Notes under the pieces: generated by a model
The model's database searches: none
What the model was told of the DNA's origin: nothing
What the model saw: the letters and a program-made list of their open reading frames with translations, nothing else
From: Amoebophrya sp. A120
Taxonomy: Eukaryota; Sar; Dinophyceae; Syndiniales; Amoebophryaceae
Assembly: GCA_905178155.1 (NCBI GenBank)
Contig: CAJINV010000010.1
Span: forward strand, 1,757,182 to 1,821,181
Direction of reading: 5' to 3'
DNA: 64,000 nucleotides
Shown here: positions 1 to 10,967 of the stretch, piece after piece
Numbering within the stretch: position 1 is the stretch's first letter
How the letters are laid out: the number at the start of each line of letters is the position of its first letter
Position numbers and translations under genes: made by a program

Positions 1-663
1 CGTCGTGGCTGTAAAATTGAAATCCTGTAGTTTCATCCTTTGGCAGTGTTCTAAAAGCTATTGAGATATTTATTTCCCTTTACGTTGTACAACATTTTTT
101 TTGTCAAAAGCAAATAAAGGTGTATAGATCATGCCGAACCGCCTCCCGAGGAGCAAGTCTGACAGAGACAGACGCAGACCTTTTCCCGGCATTAATTTCT
201 CCTCAACAGAAAAATCAACATTCGCGACGTGCATTTTTTGTACAAGAAGAAGATTGTATTTTCAGGTAGAGATGATACCGATGAAAATGAGAGATAATCA
301 TCAAAATTTTTTCTTTCAATTCACGCAAATTGAAATTGCTTCTGAGAGAACCACTCTGAGTAGCTTGTCGTTGTCCCAGGGGTTCTCGGCCTGTAGCTGT
401 AGTGTTAGCAGTGTAGTAGACAGGCGGTACATATTCGACCTGACAGCACGAAACTGCAGGAGTTATCTTCATCCGCACGACGTTCACGTTGTTACGTACG
501 CAAAAGAGATGTTGAATAGCGACATTGTTCTACTCGAGTAGAAGCTGCAAGGAATCGTTCCTGATGTAATCCTGTGTAGATGTTGGTCCAAACGGATTGA
601 CTTCCTCAACTCCGCTCCGCACCAAACATGGTCCTACATTTCTACTTTGTTCCTGACCTCCTT
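1..663. other. Flank downstream of the QSOX gene, no gene assigned
   Basis: No open frame here resembles a known protein and I see no introner. A minus-strand ATG near 525 opens a short peptide running into a GTACGTAA-like donor, which could be the first exon of the next gene to the left, but nothing within the window can confirm that. Confidence 0.4.
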
Positions 664-3600
664 TTAGAAATGAAGCTCCGGTCCTCGCCAGCGCCGGGCC
701 ACGGGTTGCAAGTGCTGCCGAATTTGTTTTTGGACCAGGGAGGAGGAGGAAGTTTTTGCTGCATCATCTCCTGTGCCGGTTGCTGTAGTTTTTGCTGGGT
801 CGATGTAGTAGATTTTCCGCAAATACTGCATCGTTTTCGGCACGTCATTATCCTGTGCAAAAGTATCGCACTCGTAGTAATCGCAGTCATGCATTACAAG
901 TCTCCATCCCAACCCCAAGGCAAAACAGCATGACAAATTCCATTTTTCGCCATGCTGAGCTAATTTGTATAATTGCAATTACCAGCAGTGCGATGCTTTT
1001 GCATTGCATAGTCATAGACCTCCTCCAACTTTTTCGCTTTCGACGCCACCAAAGCCGGCGCAGCAGTCGTCGATTCCTCCAGAAGCTCCTCGTCTGCCTT
1101 GCCGTCTCCGCCACCGCATCCTCCTGGACAGATCTTGCTCAACAGAGACTGGCTGCTCTTGGTCGCCTGCGACAGTTGCATGTTTTCATTCTGCACGTCC
1201 TGGCAAGAGACCTCGTGGGCGGGCTTGTCATCTTTGTCTTTTCCTCCAAACAAGTCCTCGCGAAAATCTTCTTCCCGGTCGACGAGTATGCATTGCAAAT
1301 GTGTAGTCTTGGTCTGGAAACTTGTGATGCTAAAGTATGGACGAGCCTGGTGCTTTCAAGCGTTGTTGAAAAGCATGACAAGTTCAGATGACACGATCCT
1401 CACCCTCTGATTCGTAGCACGCATGACAAACTACGTTTGTGTTACATGACAAAAAAGTGTCGCGGCCACTGCTGGCTATGCAATACAAAGTTTTCAGGAA
1501 AAATCCAAATGCAACCCATGCAACACAAGTTTCATCACTTCTCCAGACCCAGCAGATATATTTGCACTGGATAGCGAAGCTCTCTTTGCGGCTTTCCGTT
1601 GCGGCGGGACAGACATCCTGTGCAAAACTATCGCACTCGTAGGGTAGTTGTAATCGCAGTCATGCATTACACATCTTTTTCTTTATGGTAAATGTAAATC
1701 CGCATTACAGATTTTATTTTTGATGCTGAGAAAATTTGTAATGCATTTATACGAGTACGATACTTTTGCAATTCATAACAGACCCCGGGTTTCCAGCAGT
1801 CGGGGCAGATCTGGCAGGTGGGCCAACGCCGATCGTTGACCGAGATCTTCTTGTCTTTGTGGTTCTTCCATCCACAGAAAATATCATTTTCCCGCACACG
1901 TATATCAAATGTGGCTTCCGCATGAGAAACTTTCCCATTCCCTTCCGATCTCTGCAGTGTGACATGTTGTAAAAACTTCTTCTAAAATGTTTTTGGTGAA
2001 ATTTGTGATGCATTTTGTAGCACGTGTGCGGGAAATCAAAATCTTTATTGCATATCGTCTTGCTGGCGGGATCGTCGTGCCCGTTGTTCCGTACGAAATC
2101 CTCATCCTCCGCAAAGTCGCATTCCCGCTGCGTCGACTCCTTCGCAATGCGGGTGGATACCAGATTGTGGAACTGCCACAGGGCGACAGGAAAAACCGTA
2201 CTCGCATCTGCCGCCGAAGAAGTAGAAGTAGCAGTTGCAGCAGAAACTACGTTTTGCAGGAAGGGCCTGCCTATCAAATGCAAAAGTATCGTACTCGTAG
2301 TAATCGCAATTATGCATTACAAATCTGGTTCCCAAGGAAAATCAGCATGACAAATTCCATTTGTCATGCTGAGAGAATTTGTATTGCGATTACTACTAGA
2401 ACTAGTACGATACTTTTGCAGTGCGTACTGCCCTGCTCGATGTAGTGGGTCCGGCACTGCGCGCACAGCATCCAGTATAACCCGCTCACGTGTTACAATC
2501 TCAAGCGTTACAATAGAACATGGCAATCTGTGATGCAAGAGTGCATTATCTAGCCAACTCTCATAGGATTGCGCATGACAAGATCCGGAGCCCCAAAGCC
2601 CACCACAATCTGGCGAAATTTGTATTGCAGAAAGTGGAACGATCTGCGAGTCTGTCATGCTCATCATGAAAGAAAAGTCTCAGACTCTATTGTAACGTTT
2701 GAGATTGTAACACCTGAGCGGGTTATATCCAGTGCTCCATGATTTTGTCCATGAATTCGAACGCCACAGTTGGGTCCCCGACATTGTGCGCGACCAGGTG
2801 ATATGAACTGCGAAATTATCGCACTAGTATGAGTTGCATTACAAATTTGCTCAGCATGACATATGGAATTTGTCATGCTGTTTTGCCTTGGGATGGAGAT
2901 TTGTAATGCATACTTAAACGCAATTAGTACGAGCACGATACTTTTGCAATGCATAGGTGAAACACCGCCCACAGCATGCTCGTCTGGCTGAGGCCAAACC
3001 GCGGGGATTTGGCCTTTTCTCCCCGCTTCCCGTCGGCCGTTTCGCCCCGGATTTTCAGGTGTAAGTCCTTTTTCAGCAGCTTCAGGCACTCGTGGGCACC
3101 GCCGGAAGAAGTAGGTGAAGAGGCTGCAATGGTTGCTGGCGCAGCAGCGCTGCCAGAAGAGGCCGTCTCAAAAGCAGCAGCGCTTGTTTCCGTTTTTATC
3201 TGCTCATCTGACGTCGAAGTATCAAAGTCTTGCTCTGTGCACTCCGGCCTTCGCAGAATTGTCGGCAAGGTCGTGTTCAAACTGTTCAGGAGGGACAAAA
3301 GATCCGCTTGCGCATCTTCAGTTCCACTGCTCTCCTCCGAAGATACTTGTGCAGATTCCGCACTGTCCGCGGTGAAACTCAGGTTCGAAAATTCCTGTTC
3401 CCGACGATCCTTCTTCTGGTGTTTCTTCTGCAGCCGCGTCTGCACGAAGGACGAGGAAGACACATCCCCCCGCCTGTTCATCGCATCCCCGCCCGGAATG
3501 ATCCCGCCGCCAAAGTCGAGCGACGAGGGCTGCGACAGGTGTAGTTTAGCGTGGTCCGGAGGGCTTGTGGTCAGGAAAACGGTCGCACTGCTGCCAGAGG

Positions 3601-6600
3601 TAGAGGTCTTCTGCGATAATTGCTCCGCACTGCTTTCTCCGCTTGCAGTAGAGCTTCTCGTGGCCCCGCCAAGGGTCGCAGCTTGTCCTGCTGGGTCCTG
3701 CGCTTTCTGAAACGCGTCGGCTTTCCGTGCCAACTCCGTCATGACCGCGAGGACCTGCAGGTACGCTTGCTGCTTTTCCAGAGCGGTGTTGTCGCCGGCA
3801 ATTGCGAGTTCGAACCCGTCCGACAAGAAGAACAGCAGCGACAGCAGGGTCTCCTGGGCCAGCCGCGCCGGACTGCGGATGGTGATCGTGGGGTGCGCTT
3901 TCAGCTCCCTCTCCTGCGTATCAAATGTAAAAATGTCTGGGTCTGGAAGGTTGCCAAGTTTGTCATGCATATTTTGCATGACTCAGGATGTCTGTAATGC
4001 ATGATCTAGCATCACATATTTCTGGAGGCCTTTCTGATGCCTATCCCGCAAGACAAATGCCCTCCCCGCGTAGCACAAACTGGGCGCCTCTTGCTGGTCA
4101 TGCAATACAGATTTTTTTAGAGTCCAAAGTTAGCATCACAAGTTGCATTCTTCCAGACTCAGACAACATTTTTACATTTGATACTGCGATCGGATCATGG
4201 ACAACCGCTTCTCCTCTGGCGGGGTCAGCTTCCCGTGCGAGCCAGCGTATGAGAGTGCACAACTCCGCCTCCAACCCCTCATTCGTATTGCATGAACAGC
4301 AATACAAGCGCCATCACACGTGGAGCCTACGCATGACAAACTCATGCAGTTCTAGCAAAGTACTGTTTGGGCCCCTTCCGGAATTTGTCATGCAGACAGT
4401 GCCACAGGAGGGAAACGCTTGGATTTGGGGTTTTGCATGACATCAAATGAGGGGAAGGGGAAGTAGTTGTGCACTGTCATACAGCGAGCAGCCCAACCAC
4501 GTCTGTGTACACCGCCCATCCGTCCTTGAATGGTTTGCCCGTGATGTAGGTTTGCAGAAAATTCTCGTCGTTTGTGGAGGGATGTGCATTGCAAAAGTAT
4601 CGCACCAGTAAAAATCGCATGACAAATTCACTCAGCATGAGAAATGGAGTTTGTCACGCTGTTTCACTTTGGGATCGAGATTTGTACTAATGCATGGCTG
4701 CGATTACTACGAGTACGATACTTTGTTTTGCACAGGATAAGGGAGTTCGGAGAGAGAGATAATTCACGCCGACGGCCTCCAGGTTTCCGCGAATCACCGC
4801 CGGGATAGATTTGCCACCCATGACCTGGAAATGAGAATGTGAATGACATAAAGATGATTTTTCTGTACTAGTACCAGTTCCTCAGTATGTACTGTATTCG
4901 TATTGATCATGCATACCGAAACCGATCATGGAGGACAGTGACAAAGCATCGCTGTCATGCAATGAAAAAATCATGACCTTCAACAAAAAAAAAAAAACAC
5001 AAGTACGTAGCTGTAGGCAGCGAGCCAGTTGGCGACATGGTCCCCACTCCGAAAGGTCGCGCCCTCCAACATGAACTGCAGTGGATCTTCAAAGCCTCCT
5101 CGTGGTACCGGTTGCACGCTTATGGATTGCAAATATGTCTGGGTCTGGAAGATCGCAACTTGTCATGCTAAATCCGAATCATGCAAAAATTTGTGTTGCA
5201 TGCGTGCCAAAAGCTGTCCACTTTCGACCAAGTTGGGCGGGAGTTTCCCATGCAGGATAGGCATGGCAGAGACCTCAGAGAGTCTGTCGCGCTAGAATCC
5301 GCATTCCAGACCTCATGGGTCATGGAAAACCCGCATGACAAGTTTACAGTCTTCCAGACCCAGGCATTTTTGCACGTGATAACACTCATTTCAGTGCAGT
5401 TCCCGTCGCTGCCACCGAACGTTTTCTGCCAGATGTAGCCCGCCGCGGCGGCGAGCTCGCCTATCAGATGCAAAAGTGTCTGGGTCTGGAAAGTTGGAGC
5501 TTGTGATGCGAGCTTTGGACTCTACATAAAATCTGTATTGCATGAAAAGCACAAGAGGCGCAATTTGTGCTACGCGGCGGGGGCATTTCTCATCCGGTAG
5601 AAGCATCAGAGAGCCCTCGAAGAATCTCTGATGCTAGGGCATGCATCACAGACCTCACGGGTCATGCAAAATCTGCATGACAAACTCCTGCATTCTTCCA
5701 GACCCAGACACTTTTGCAGTTGATATCGCCGGTTTCGAAGCACGAGAGGTTCCCGTTTGCAACCTCGGGGAAAAACAGGTAGAACGTCGGGAACGATTGG
5801 ATGGTATAGGGGGCCGCCGTGCACTATGGATGTGTCAGAGTTGAAATCGACAAAGTTGAAATAATTTGCCATGCATAAAATGGATGCCAGCTGGAACCCA
5901 GTTTCCAAGTGGCGCATGACAAATTTCGGCGGTCCCTAAATCCAGTCTGTCATGCTGTTTAGGCAAAGAAGAGCGATTTTCTGATGCTACTTTAGCAGCT
6001 CGAGCTGTAACCCCAAACAGGCTTACAATCGGCCTCACTTGCCTGCTCTGCAACACACGCGCCTCGGCTCATGCATTTTATGCATTACAGATTATTTCAA
6101 CTTTGACGATTTCAAACCTGACGCTTCCATATGCACATGCTTTCGAAGCAGGTGGAGTCCGCGCAGTCCATCGCGATGGGAGTATGGAAAAGAGGAGGAG
6201 AAACGTAGGTGTCATCGTCTGGAGTTCGTGGTAGGTATATAGTTGGGAGTGGTGAAGCTGTCACGCTGCATAACATGTCAGATTGTAGTTCTAGTTGTAT
6301 CTAGCGCGGGCGGTCGCTCCGCGACCGCCGGAGAGGTATGGAGTAGACAAGAAAGCGATGGGCCCGATTTCCTAGTAGGAAGGGGAGGGGAGGGGGCGAG
6401 AACCCTACAGGCGTAGGGCGTTTCCGGGCGCCTGCTGGGTCCCCTAGATAAGAACAAAGGCGTGCCAGCGGCCAGCCCCAGGCCCCAGGAGCAGCAGTGG
6501 TCCGGGACACAGAAAGAACAGACACCTGTGACCATGACCCCACCCTGGGAGGGGGCGGGCCGTTCGGGATGTTCCCAATTTGCGAGCACCCCCCCAAGTT

Positions 6601-9600
6601 GCGAGCCTTACGGGCGGCTGCTCGTCATTCCAGTTACGCCCCCAAGGCGGTGGGGCTGCAAAACAAAGAAGCACTCGCCCGCCCACGTCTGCGCCCCCTT
6701 TTCCCGGGAACGAGCGCCACGTCCCGCGCTACCACAAAGGCACGGGTTGCTCGGCGCTAGGTCCTCCACAGGGGGCAAGGGAAGCCAGCAGCGCGGGCGA
6801 GCTCCTTGGCGGAAGCTCGGGGCGAACCGGCCCGCGAGGCAGTTTTCTACTAGTAAGCTTTCTCCTAGTAAACTCTCTACTAGTAGCCTTACTAGTAGAA
6901 TTTTTGCTCGCCTGTCCCGTTAAATTTACTAGTAACGTTTTTTACTAGTAAGAATTTGCGGATTTTTGTTACTAGTAAAGATTTTACTAGTAGAAATCGG
7001 GCCATGCGTCAATCGCATTTCTTGCCGTGTAGTATATAGGGTATTGTTACTGTGCTTTCGAAGCAGGTGGAGTCCGCGCAGTCCATCGCGACGGGAGTAT
7101 GGAAAAGAGGGGGAGAAAGCGGTTAGAGCTGGAAGGGTCGCTAATGTGAAGCCTTCCGGGTCTCGTGCGGTACTTGCAAAGTATACGGAAAGTAGGTGCG
7201 TAAATTGGCAGCGAATTGCGTTGATTCTCCATCTGCCAAAGCAAGATGGAAGAAATCAGACCAGATGCGCAGCGACTGCGTGCGGCCCGCCGGAGGACCA
7301 TTCCGGACCGGGATGGGGGCCGGAAAGGAAGAGAGAGGGGGGTGGGAAGCTGGCGGGAAGGCGGAGGGCCTATAGGGGGGGCCGGGAAGGGGGCGGCGGC
7401 CCGGAAGGGTGGCCCGGATGCCGGCCTTTTCGGTACAGCGGAACGGGCCCTCTGCCTCGCCTGTCTCCCCCGGGAGTCCGCGCACTTTTTTCCGAGGGCG
7501 TGGAGGCCCCCCAATTTGTCTCCCGGAGGAGCCGGAATCCGCCCGGTGCTGGCGCGAGGGCGCATGGTATGGCCCGCGTCCGCAGATGTTGCCGCGGACA
7601 GCTTTTTGGGCACCAATTGGAGGCTTACCCGCCCGCTATGGTGGGCCGGAGGCCTCCCAAAAACGGGTCCGGGGTGCAGATAGGGGGGGTCCAGCGGGAC
7701 TTCAGCGGGACTTGGTTTCTGAAGCGGCTCGCCCGAGCTAAAATGGCCGATTTTCCGACCAGAAAAACGGTCGGCCATCCAAGTCCCGCCAAAGTCCCGC
7801 TGGACCCCCCCTATGGTGGGGTCCATGCGAGCAGGTGGAGTCCGCGCAGTCCATCGCGACGGGAGTATGGAAAAGAGGGCGAGAAAGCGGGTGTCATTCG
7901 TCTTGAGTTCTTCGTAGATGAAATTAGAGTGGGGCGGAAGTAGACAATATTAACGCTGCATAACATGTTGACAGATTATTTTTGTTAGTGTGCTCTGTAC
8001 AAATCTTGCTTAGTGCCCTTACAAAGAACTAGAGTCAAACAACTACTCCCCACAGGAAGTACAAGTAGACCATGACAAAGTGCATCAACGAGTCGCGCGT
8101 CAACATGCAAACTGCCTCACTTCAATTCTACTCGGCACGATGACTGAAGTAAATTTTCCAATTTTGATAAATCAACACTTTCTTCGCCACCAACTTGGAC
8201 ACCAAGTCCGCGGCGTGCGAAATAACGGGCATCATGTGCTGACAGTGTGGACACCAGGAGGCGTAGAAGTTGACGAGGAGCAGGAGATCGTTCGCCTGGA
8301 GAGTGTGTGGTTTAGGTTTTCTAATTTCATCGTAGGAGGTGTACTAAGTAGGCACTAAATGATGACTTTTTGTGCGCGGCGACTCGGCATGCCTAGATGA
8401 GATCAAAAACAGCACCAAGAGGAAGAGCTATCAGCTATACTTTCGCAAAGGCCTTGATCTTCCGAAATTCGGGATATGGTGGGAAAACTTTCGAGTCAAT
8501 GGAGCGGAATTTGTCTTTGTCATGCACCATAACTGGGCCATGCGCATTTAGATGCTAAATGTCAAGTACAACAACTTTGCTCATCCCACCTTGCAGACTT
8601 GACGACTTTAATGTTCTACAGACCTTATCTCGTGACGTAATTAGAAGTAGATGAACTGCAGCAGTTCATCTCCTTCAATCTTCAAGCATGAGATTCCTCT
8701 CCCGACTCCAGAAAGCCTTTATGTTCCAGCATACACACGGTGTCGGTGTGATCACGTGGGAAAACGCGCCTTTTGCTTCCAACATCTTGAACGTGACAAT
8801 TGTATCCAGTAGAAAAAAATATGAATCATCTGTACGCGAAAACGACATTTTTGCCCAGTATCTCCGATGAAGATACTTCTTTTTGTTTATTCCCGATACG
8901 TACCTTGTTCTCGTTCTGGACGAACATCAGAATGACAACAATTTTCTACCTCTGTGTCAAAATTTGTATTGCGTTTTTTCGTACAGGATTATAAACAAAT
9001 TTTCCATTGCATATTCCCCACTGCAATCTGTGACCGGCTGGTCCTTCACCACCTGGTTCGCCCGGTCATCGGTTGGACAGTTCTCCTTCTGATCTTCTTC
9101 GCTTTCCGTGCTACTTCCAGAAGAAGCACCCGCACTTCCGCCCGTCCCAGCACTGTCCGCCGGCAATACGTGCGTTTCCGTGTACCCGATAGCGCCACTA
9201 GCCCCGAGTTGGATCAAAACGTTGTTCCCGTGACGCCCGCTGTTTTCCTCTTTTGCGGCCTTGCTCTCGGTGGTGTATTGGTGACGGTGGTGGTTTGAAG
9301 ATGCTCCTCCGGTGGTGCGAAAGGAAGACGAGGCGGGGGCGTCGTCCTTGCTGCTGCTCCTATCCAGCCCGCTGATGCTGTTCTCATCCCGAAGCAACTG
9401 GTGTAACGATTCGGCGGACGCAAAAATGTATCCTGTGCAAAAGTAATATCGCACTCGTTGTAGTAATTGCTGTCATGATGACACACGACAAATCTCCTAC
9501 TTTTCAAGTACAAGTAGGTGAATTATCAGCATGACAAATTCATCCAGCTGTCACGCTCTAATGGTAATGCGATTTACAATTACTGCAGCTGTGTGAGTGT

Positions 9601-9733
9601 GCGATAGTACTTTTACAATTCATAAAAAGAAGGAAATTGCAGTCTTGTTTGGGAGGTGGAGGTCCGACTGCAACTCTGCCAGCAGTGCACCTGCTAGACA
9701 GAACAGAAGGGAACGCAGGCTGTGAGCCGTCAT
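664..9733 (-). CDS. QSOX: Quiescin-type sulfhydryl oxidase (QSOX), multi-exon
   Basis: QSOX makes disulfides in secreted proteins, passing electrons from a thioredoxin (Trx) domain to an Erv/FAD domain and then to oxygen. About 20 exons give about 1,075 residues. The ATG at 9,733 starts a signal-peptide-like segment (MTAHSLRSLLFCLAGALLA). The Trx domain holds NFYASWCPHCQHM (about residue 245), the DCADSTCFESMC segment and the cis-proline motif IQSFPTFYLF (about 292). The Erv domain holds LWAVFHLVAHN (772), MLCAQCRTHY (803, the CxxC beside FAD), LWQFHNLVSTR (842) and RRWPTCQICPDC (904). It ends at TAA with a YLRKIYYID tail. A Ser-rich insert of about 300 residues (2,956-3,918) separates the helical region from Erv. 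Fifteen introners and at least three GT-AG introns interrupt it. The acceptor of the exon at about 6,137-6,180 is unresolved. Family assignment is strong; exact exon ends are approximate. Confidence 0.88.
849..1010. mobile_element. Introner, family A (QSOX)
   Basis: Terminal repeats TATCCTGTGCAAAAGTATCG and ..TTTTGCATTGCATA; TSD GTCAT on both sides. Separates the last two QSOX exons. Confidence 0.85.
1287..1573. mobile_element. Introner, family B (QSOX)
   Basis: Begins TATGCATTGCAAATGTG and ends in a CCAGACCCAG...GGATA arm. TSD imperfect (ACGAG/GCGAA). Removal joins SRKESFA to ILVDREEDF. Confidence 0.75.
1614..1777. mobile_element. Introner, family A (QSOX)
   Basis: Begins CATCCTGTGC (first base changed) and ends AATTCATA. 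TSD ACAGA on both sides. Confidence 0.85.
1869..2054. mobile_element. Introner, family G (QSOX)
   Basis: Left end CATCCACAGAAAAT, right end TTATTGCATA. TSD TCTTC/TCGTC. Removal gives the KTNHKDKKISVNDRRWP join just before the C-terminal CxxC. Confidence 0.75.
2272..2427. mobile_element. Introner, family A (QSOX)
   Basis: Begins TATCAAATGCAAAAGTATCG, ends TTTTGCAGTGCGTA. TSD CTGCC on both sides. Confidence 0.85.
2476..2727. mobile_element. Introner, family H (QSOX)
   Basis: The only copy of this family: ends TATAACCCGCTCACGTG and CACCTGAGCGGGTTATA, TSD TCCAG. It splits the Erv CxxC exon; removal restores HWMLCAQCRTHY. Confidence 0.85.
2802..2955. mobile_element. Introner, family A (QSOX)
   Basis: TSD GGTGA on both sides. 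Removal restores the LWAVFHLVAHN motif of the Erv domain. Confidence 0.88.
3919..4183. mobile_element. Introner, family B (QSOX)
   Basis: Ends TATCAAATGTAAAAATGTCT and ACATTTTTACATTTGATA, TSD CTGCG on both sides. Confidence 0.88.
4248..4481. mobile_element. Introner, family D (QSOX)
   Basis: Ends TATGAGAGTGCACAACTC and GTTGTGCACTGTCATA, TSD CAGCG on both sides. Confidence 0.88.
4583..4739. mobile_element. Introner, family A (QSOX)
   Basis: Left end mutated to TGTGCATTGCAAAAG, right end GCACAGGATA. TSD AGGGA on both sides. Confidence 0.82.
4825..5006 (-). other. GT-AG intron (QSOX)
   Basis: Minus-strand donor GTACTTGTG and acceptor TTTCCAG join ..AYSY to VMGGKSIPAV in frame. No terminal inverted repeat or TSD, so it belongs to the ordinary intron class. 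It contains a run of A (plus strand, about 4,985-4,997). Confidence 0.7.
5121..5381. mobile_element. Introner, family B (QSOX)
   Basis: Begins TATGGATTGCAAATATG and ends GCACGTGATA. TSD ACGCT/ACACT. Joins CTEMS to VQPVPRGG. Confidence 0.82.
5462..5725. mobile_element. Introner, family B (QSOX)
   Basis: TSD TCGCC on both sides. Joins SCFETG to ELAAAAGY in frame. Confidence 0.88.
5825..6131. mobile_element. Introner, family C (QSOX)
   Basis: Ends TATGGATGTGTCAG and GACGCTTCCATA, TSD TGCAC on both sides. Removal joins FESMC to TAAPYTIQSFPT, proving which copy of the triplicated exon is used. Confidence 0.9.
6138..6290 (-). repeat. Exon-containing repeat, copy 1 (functional QSOX exon)
   Basis: Contains the coding segment AMDCADSTCFESMC and about 100 bp upstream of it on the minus strand. 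Copy 1 is the only one directly spliced to the following exon through the 5,825-6,131 introner. Homologous to copies at 7,049 and 7,826. Confidence 0.8.
6300..7048. repeat. GC-rich insert with ACTAGTA repeats in a QSOX intron
   Basis: Strongly GC-rich noncoding DNA beginning with a short palindrome (GGCGGTCGCTCCGCGACCGCC region near 6,309). At about 6,848-6,992 the motif ACTAGTA recurs seven or more times at irregular spacing. No introner ends and no recognisable protein. Confidence 0.55.
7049..7123 (-). repeat. Exon-containing repeat, copy 2 (truncated)
   Basis: Repeats the CTTTCGAAGCAGGTGGAGTC block of copy 1 and stops abruptly where a TTAGAGCTGGAAGG end of the hAT-like family begins. Confidence 0.8.
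7122..7827. mobile_element. hAT-like GC-rich element, partial copy
   Basis: Starts with TTAGAGCTGGAAGG as in the element at 13,863 and follows it for several hundred bases with gaps (shared blocks near 7,290/13,948 and 7,540-7,620/14,150-14,230). Contains at 7,635-7,827 a related copy of the foldback unit seen at 15,588. No coding capacity recognised. Confidence 0.6.
7826..7985 (-). repeat. Exon-containing repeat, copy 3
   Basis: Matches copy 1 over the exon and further through GCTGCATAACATGT..GACAGATT. A one-base difference upstream alters the reading frame, and the CTTTCGA part of the exon is missing, so it looks like a pseudo-exon. Confidence 0.75.
8296..8440 (-). other. GT-AG intron (QSOX, before the CxxC exon)
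   Basis: Donor GTATAG after ..IKAFAK, acceptor CTCTCCAG before ANDLLLLVNFYASWC. Phase 0; no inverted repeat ends. Confidence 0.72.
8555..8734 (-). other. GT-AG intron (QSOX, N-terminal part)
   Basis: Donor GTATGC after ..ITPTPC and acceptor ATTTAG before HLNAHGPVMV. Phase 0. Support is the open frame only, since this region is poorly conserved. Confidence 0.5.
8803..9013. mobile_element. Introner, family G (QSOX)
   Basis: Left end TATCCAGTAGAAAAAAA, right end ..TTTCCATTGCATA. No clear TSD (AATTG/TTCCC), yet removal with five bases keeps the frame. Older or diverged copy. Confidence 0.6.
9429..9624. mobile_element. Introner, family A (QSOX)
   Basis: TSD AAATG/AAAAG. Lies just after the signal-peptide exon; removal joins AISFF to FASAESLHQLL. 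Confidence 0.8.
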
Positions 9734-10967
9734 TTGGGTCGCTTCGGTTCAGGAGTTGTTACTCATCGAAAGAAAAAAAACAGTTGCTGGCGCTCGGGTT
9801 CGTTTGGGCCAGCTGCATTTGAATTTATTATATACCGCAGTCTAGTATCGATTGCTATCGCACGAACTACAGCTGCGAAGCCATGTATCATTGTCTGCGC
9901 GTCTCGAGGAGCAAAGTCGTCTACAGCTCGTTCTAATCTTACAATGGTTACACACACGACGACGACCCGATAAGCGATGTCACCGATGACTAGCTACGAT
10001 GAAGATCCCAATTCCGGCACTATCAGACAGGAAAACTTCGTCTCTCATCAATTACGCACACGGCTTCAATTTTTTTTTTTACGGATCGTTAACTACGAGA
10101 GAGAGGCGTTGACCTTTTGATGAAACTAAGACGCCCAAGCTCAGTCACAATCACACCAAGAGCGCGCTATACGAAGAACAACCGCGAGCCGTTTCGTTCG
10201 ACGACGACGCCTCGTTTTTGTCGTAGGCTTCACACTCGCTTTCTGGCGATAACGAGCACGGGCCGACCCTGCGTCGCGACCTGCCGGCGCCCTGGCCTCG
10301 AGTTTCGCCTTACACCGCCCAGGCACATCTGCAGGCATCGCAATTCATCTTCACGGCGCCAACACGAGCGGGGCGCGCGATGCAACCAAGCCTAGTTACC
10401 GTTGGTCCGGCCCGGCTCCATAGGTCTGACAATTTGACTCTACCGGCCAGCCAGTGGGGCACCGCGCCGGACATCAATCCGGAACTAACTTGATAGGCAC
10501 ATTTAATGAGTTAGGTCATCTCCAGAATACTAAGTAATTCAAATTTTTGGAAGTGAGGTGCTGTCCGCAATTCAAGTCGTAAGAGGCATTTAGATTTTGG
10601 TATAGTGGTCGCCGCACGGGCAAAATCTTCCAGGATCGGTAGCTTAGGCGCTGGCTGTTGAGCAAACTCATTTAACAGTGTCAGCAAGATGAAGGTCAAA
10701 GACGTGTGCTCGGACGTGCTTTGGCTTTGCGTTGAACTAATATTCCTGTGCATGTGGCTATCTGAACAAGACCAAGCGTGGTTCGTGTCATGGTGAGACA
10801 TGAGTGTCAATGTCTGGGAAGCAGTACGCGTCTTTCTGGGAGTGGACGGAGACGACCACCACGTGTATTATTGGCGTTTACTCGAAAGCCACAGAGTTGT
10901 TGCACGGAGAGCAGGACGAGCACGCGGGAGGCCTACTAGTTTTCACAAAACATCTGTTTCCACTTCC
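9734..10967. other. Intergenic, between small coiled-coil gene and QSOX
   Basis: Holds the presumed QSOX promoter/5' UTR. Contains a poly-T run near 10,071 and moderately GC-rich sequence. I see no introner, RNA gene or recognisable coding exon. Confidence 0.5.

Noticed and set aside
2976-3710. Plus-strand open frame of 244 residues (and similar ones at 39,538, 44,144, 31,762).
   Set aside because: Shadows of long minus-strand Ser/Ala-rich exons of QSOX and Trk.
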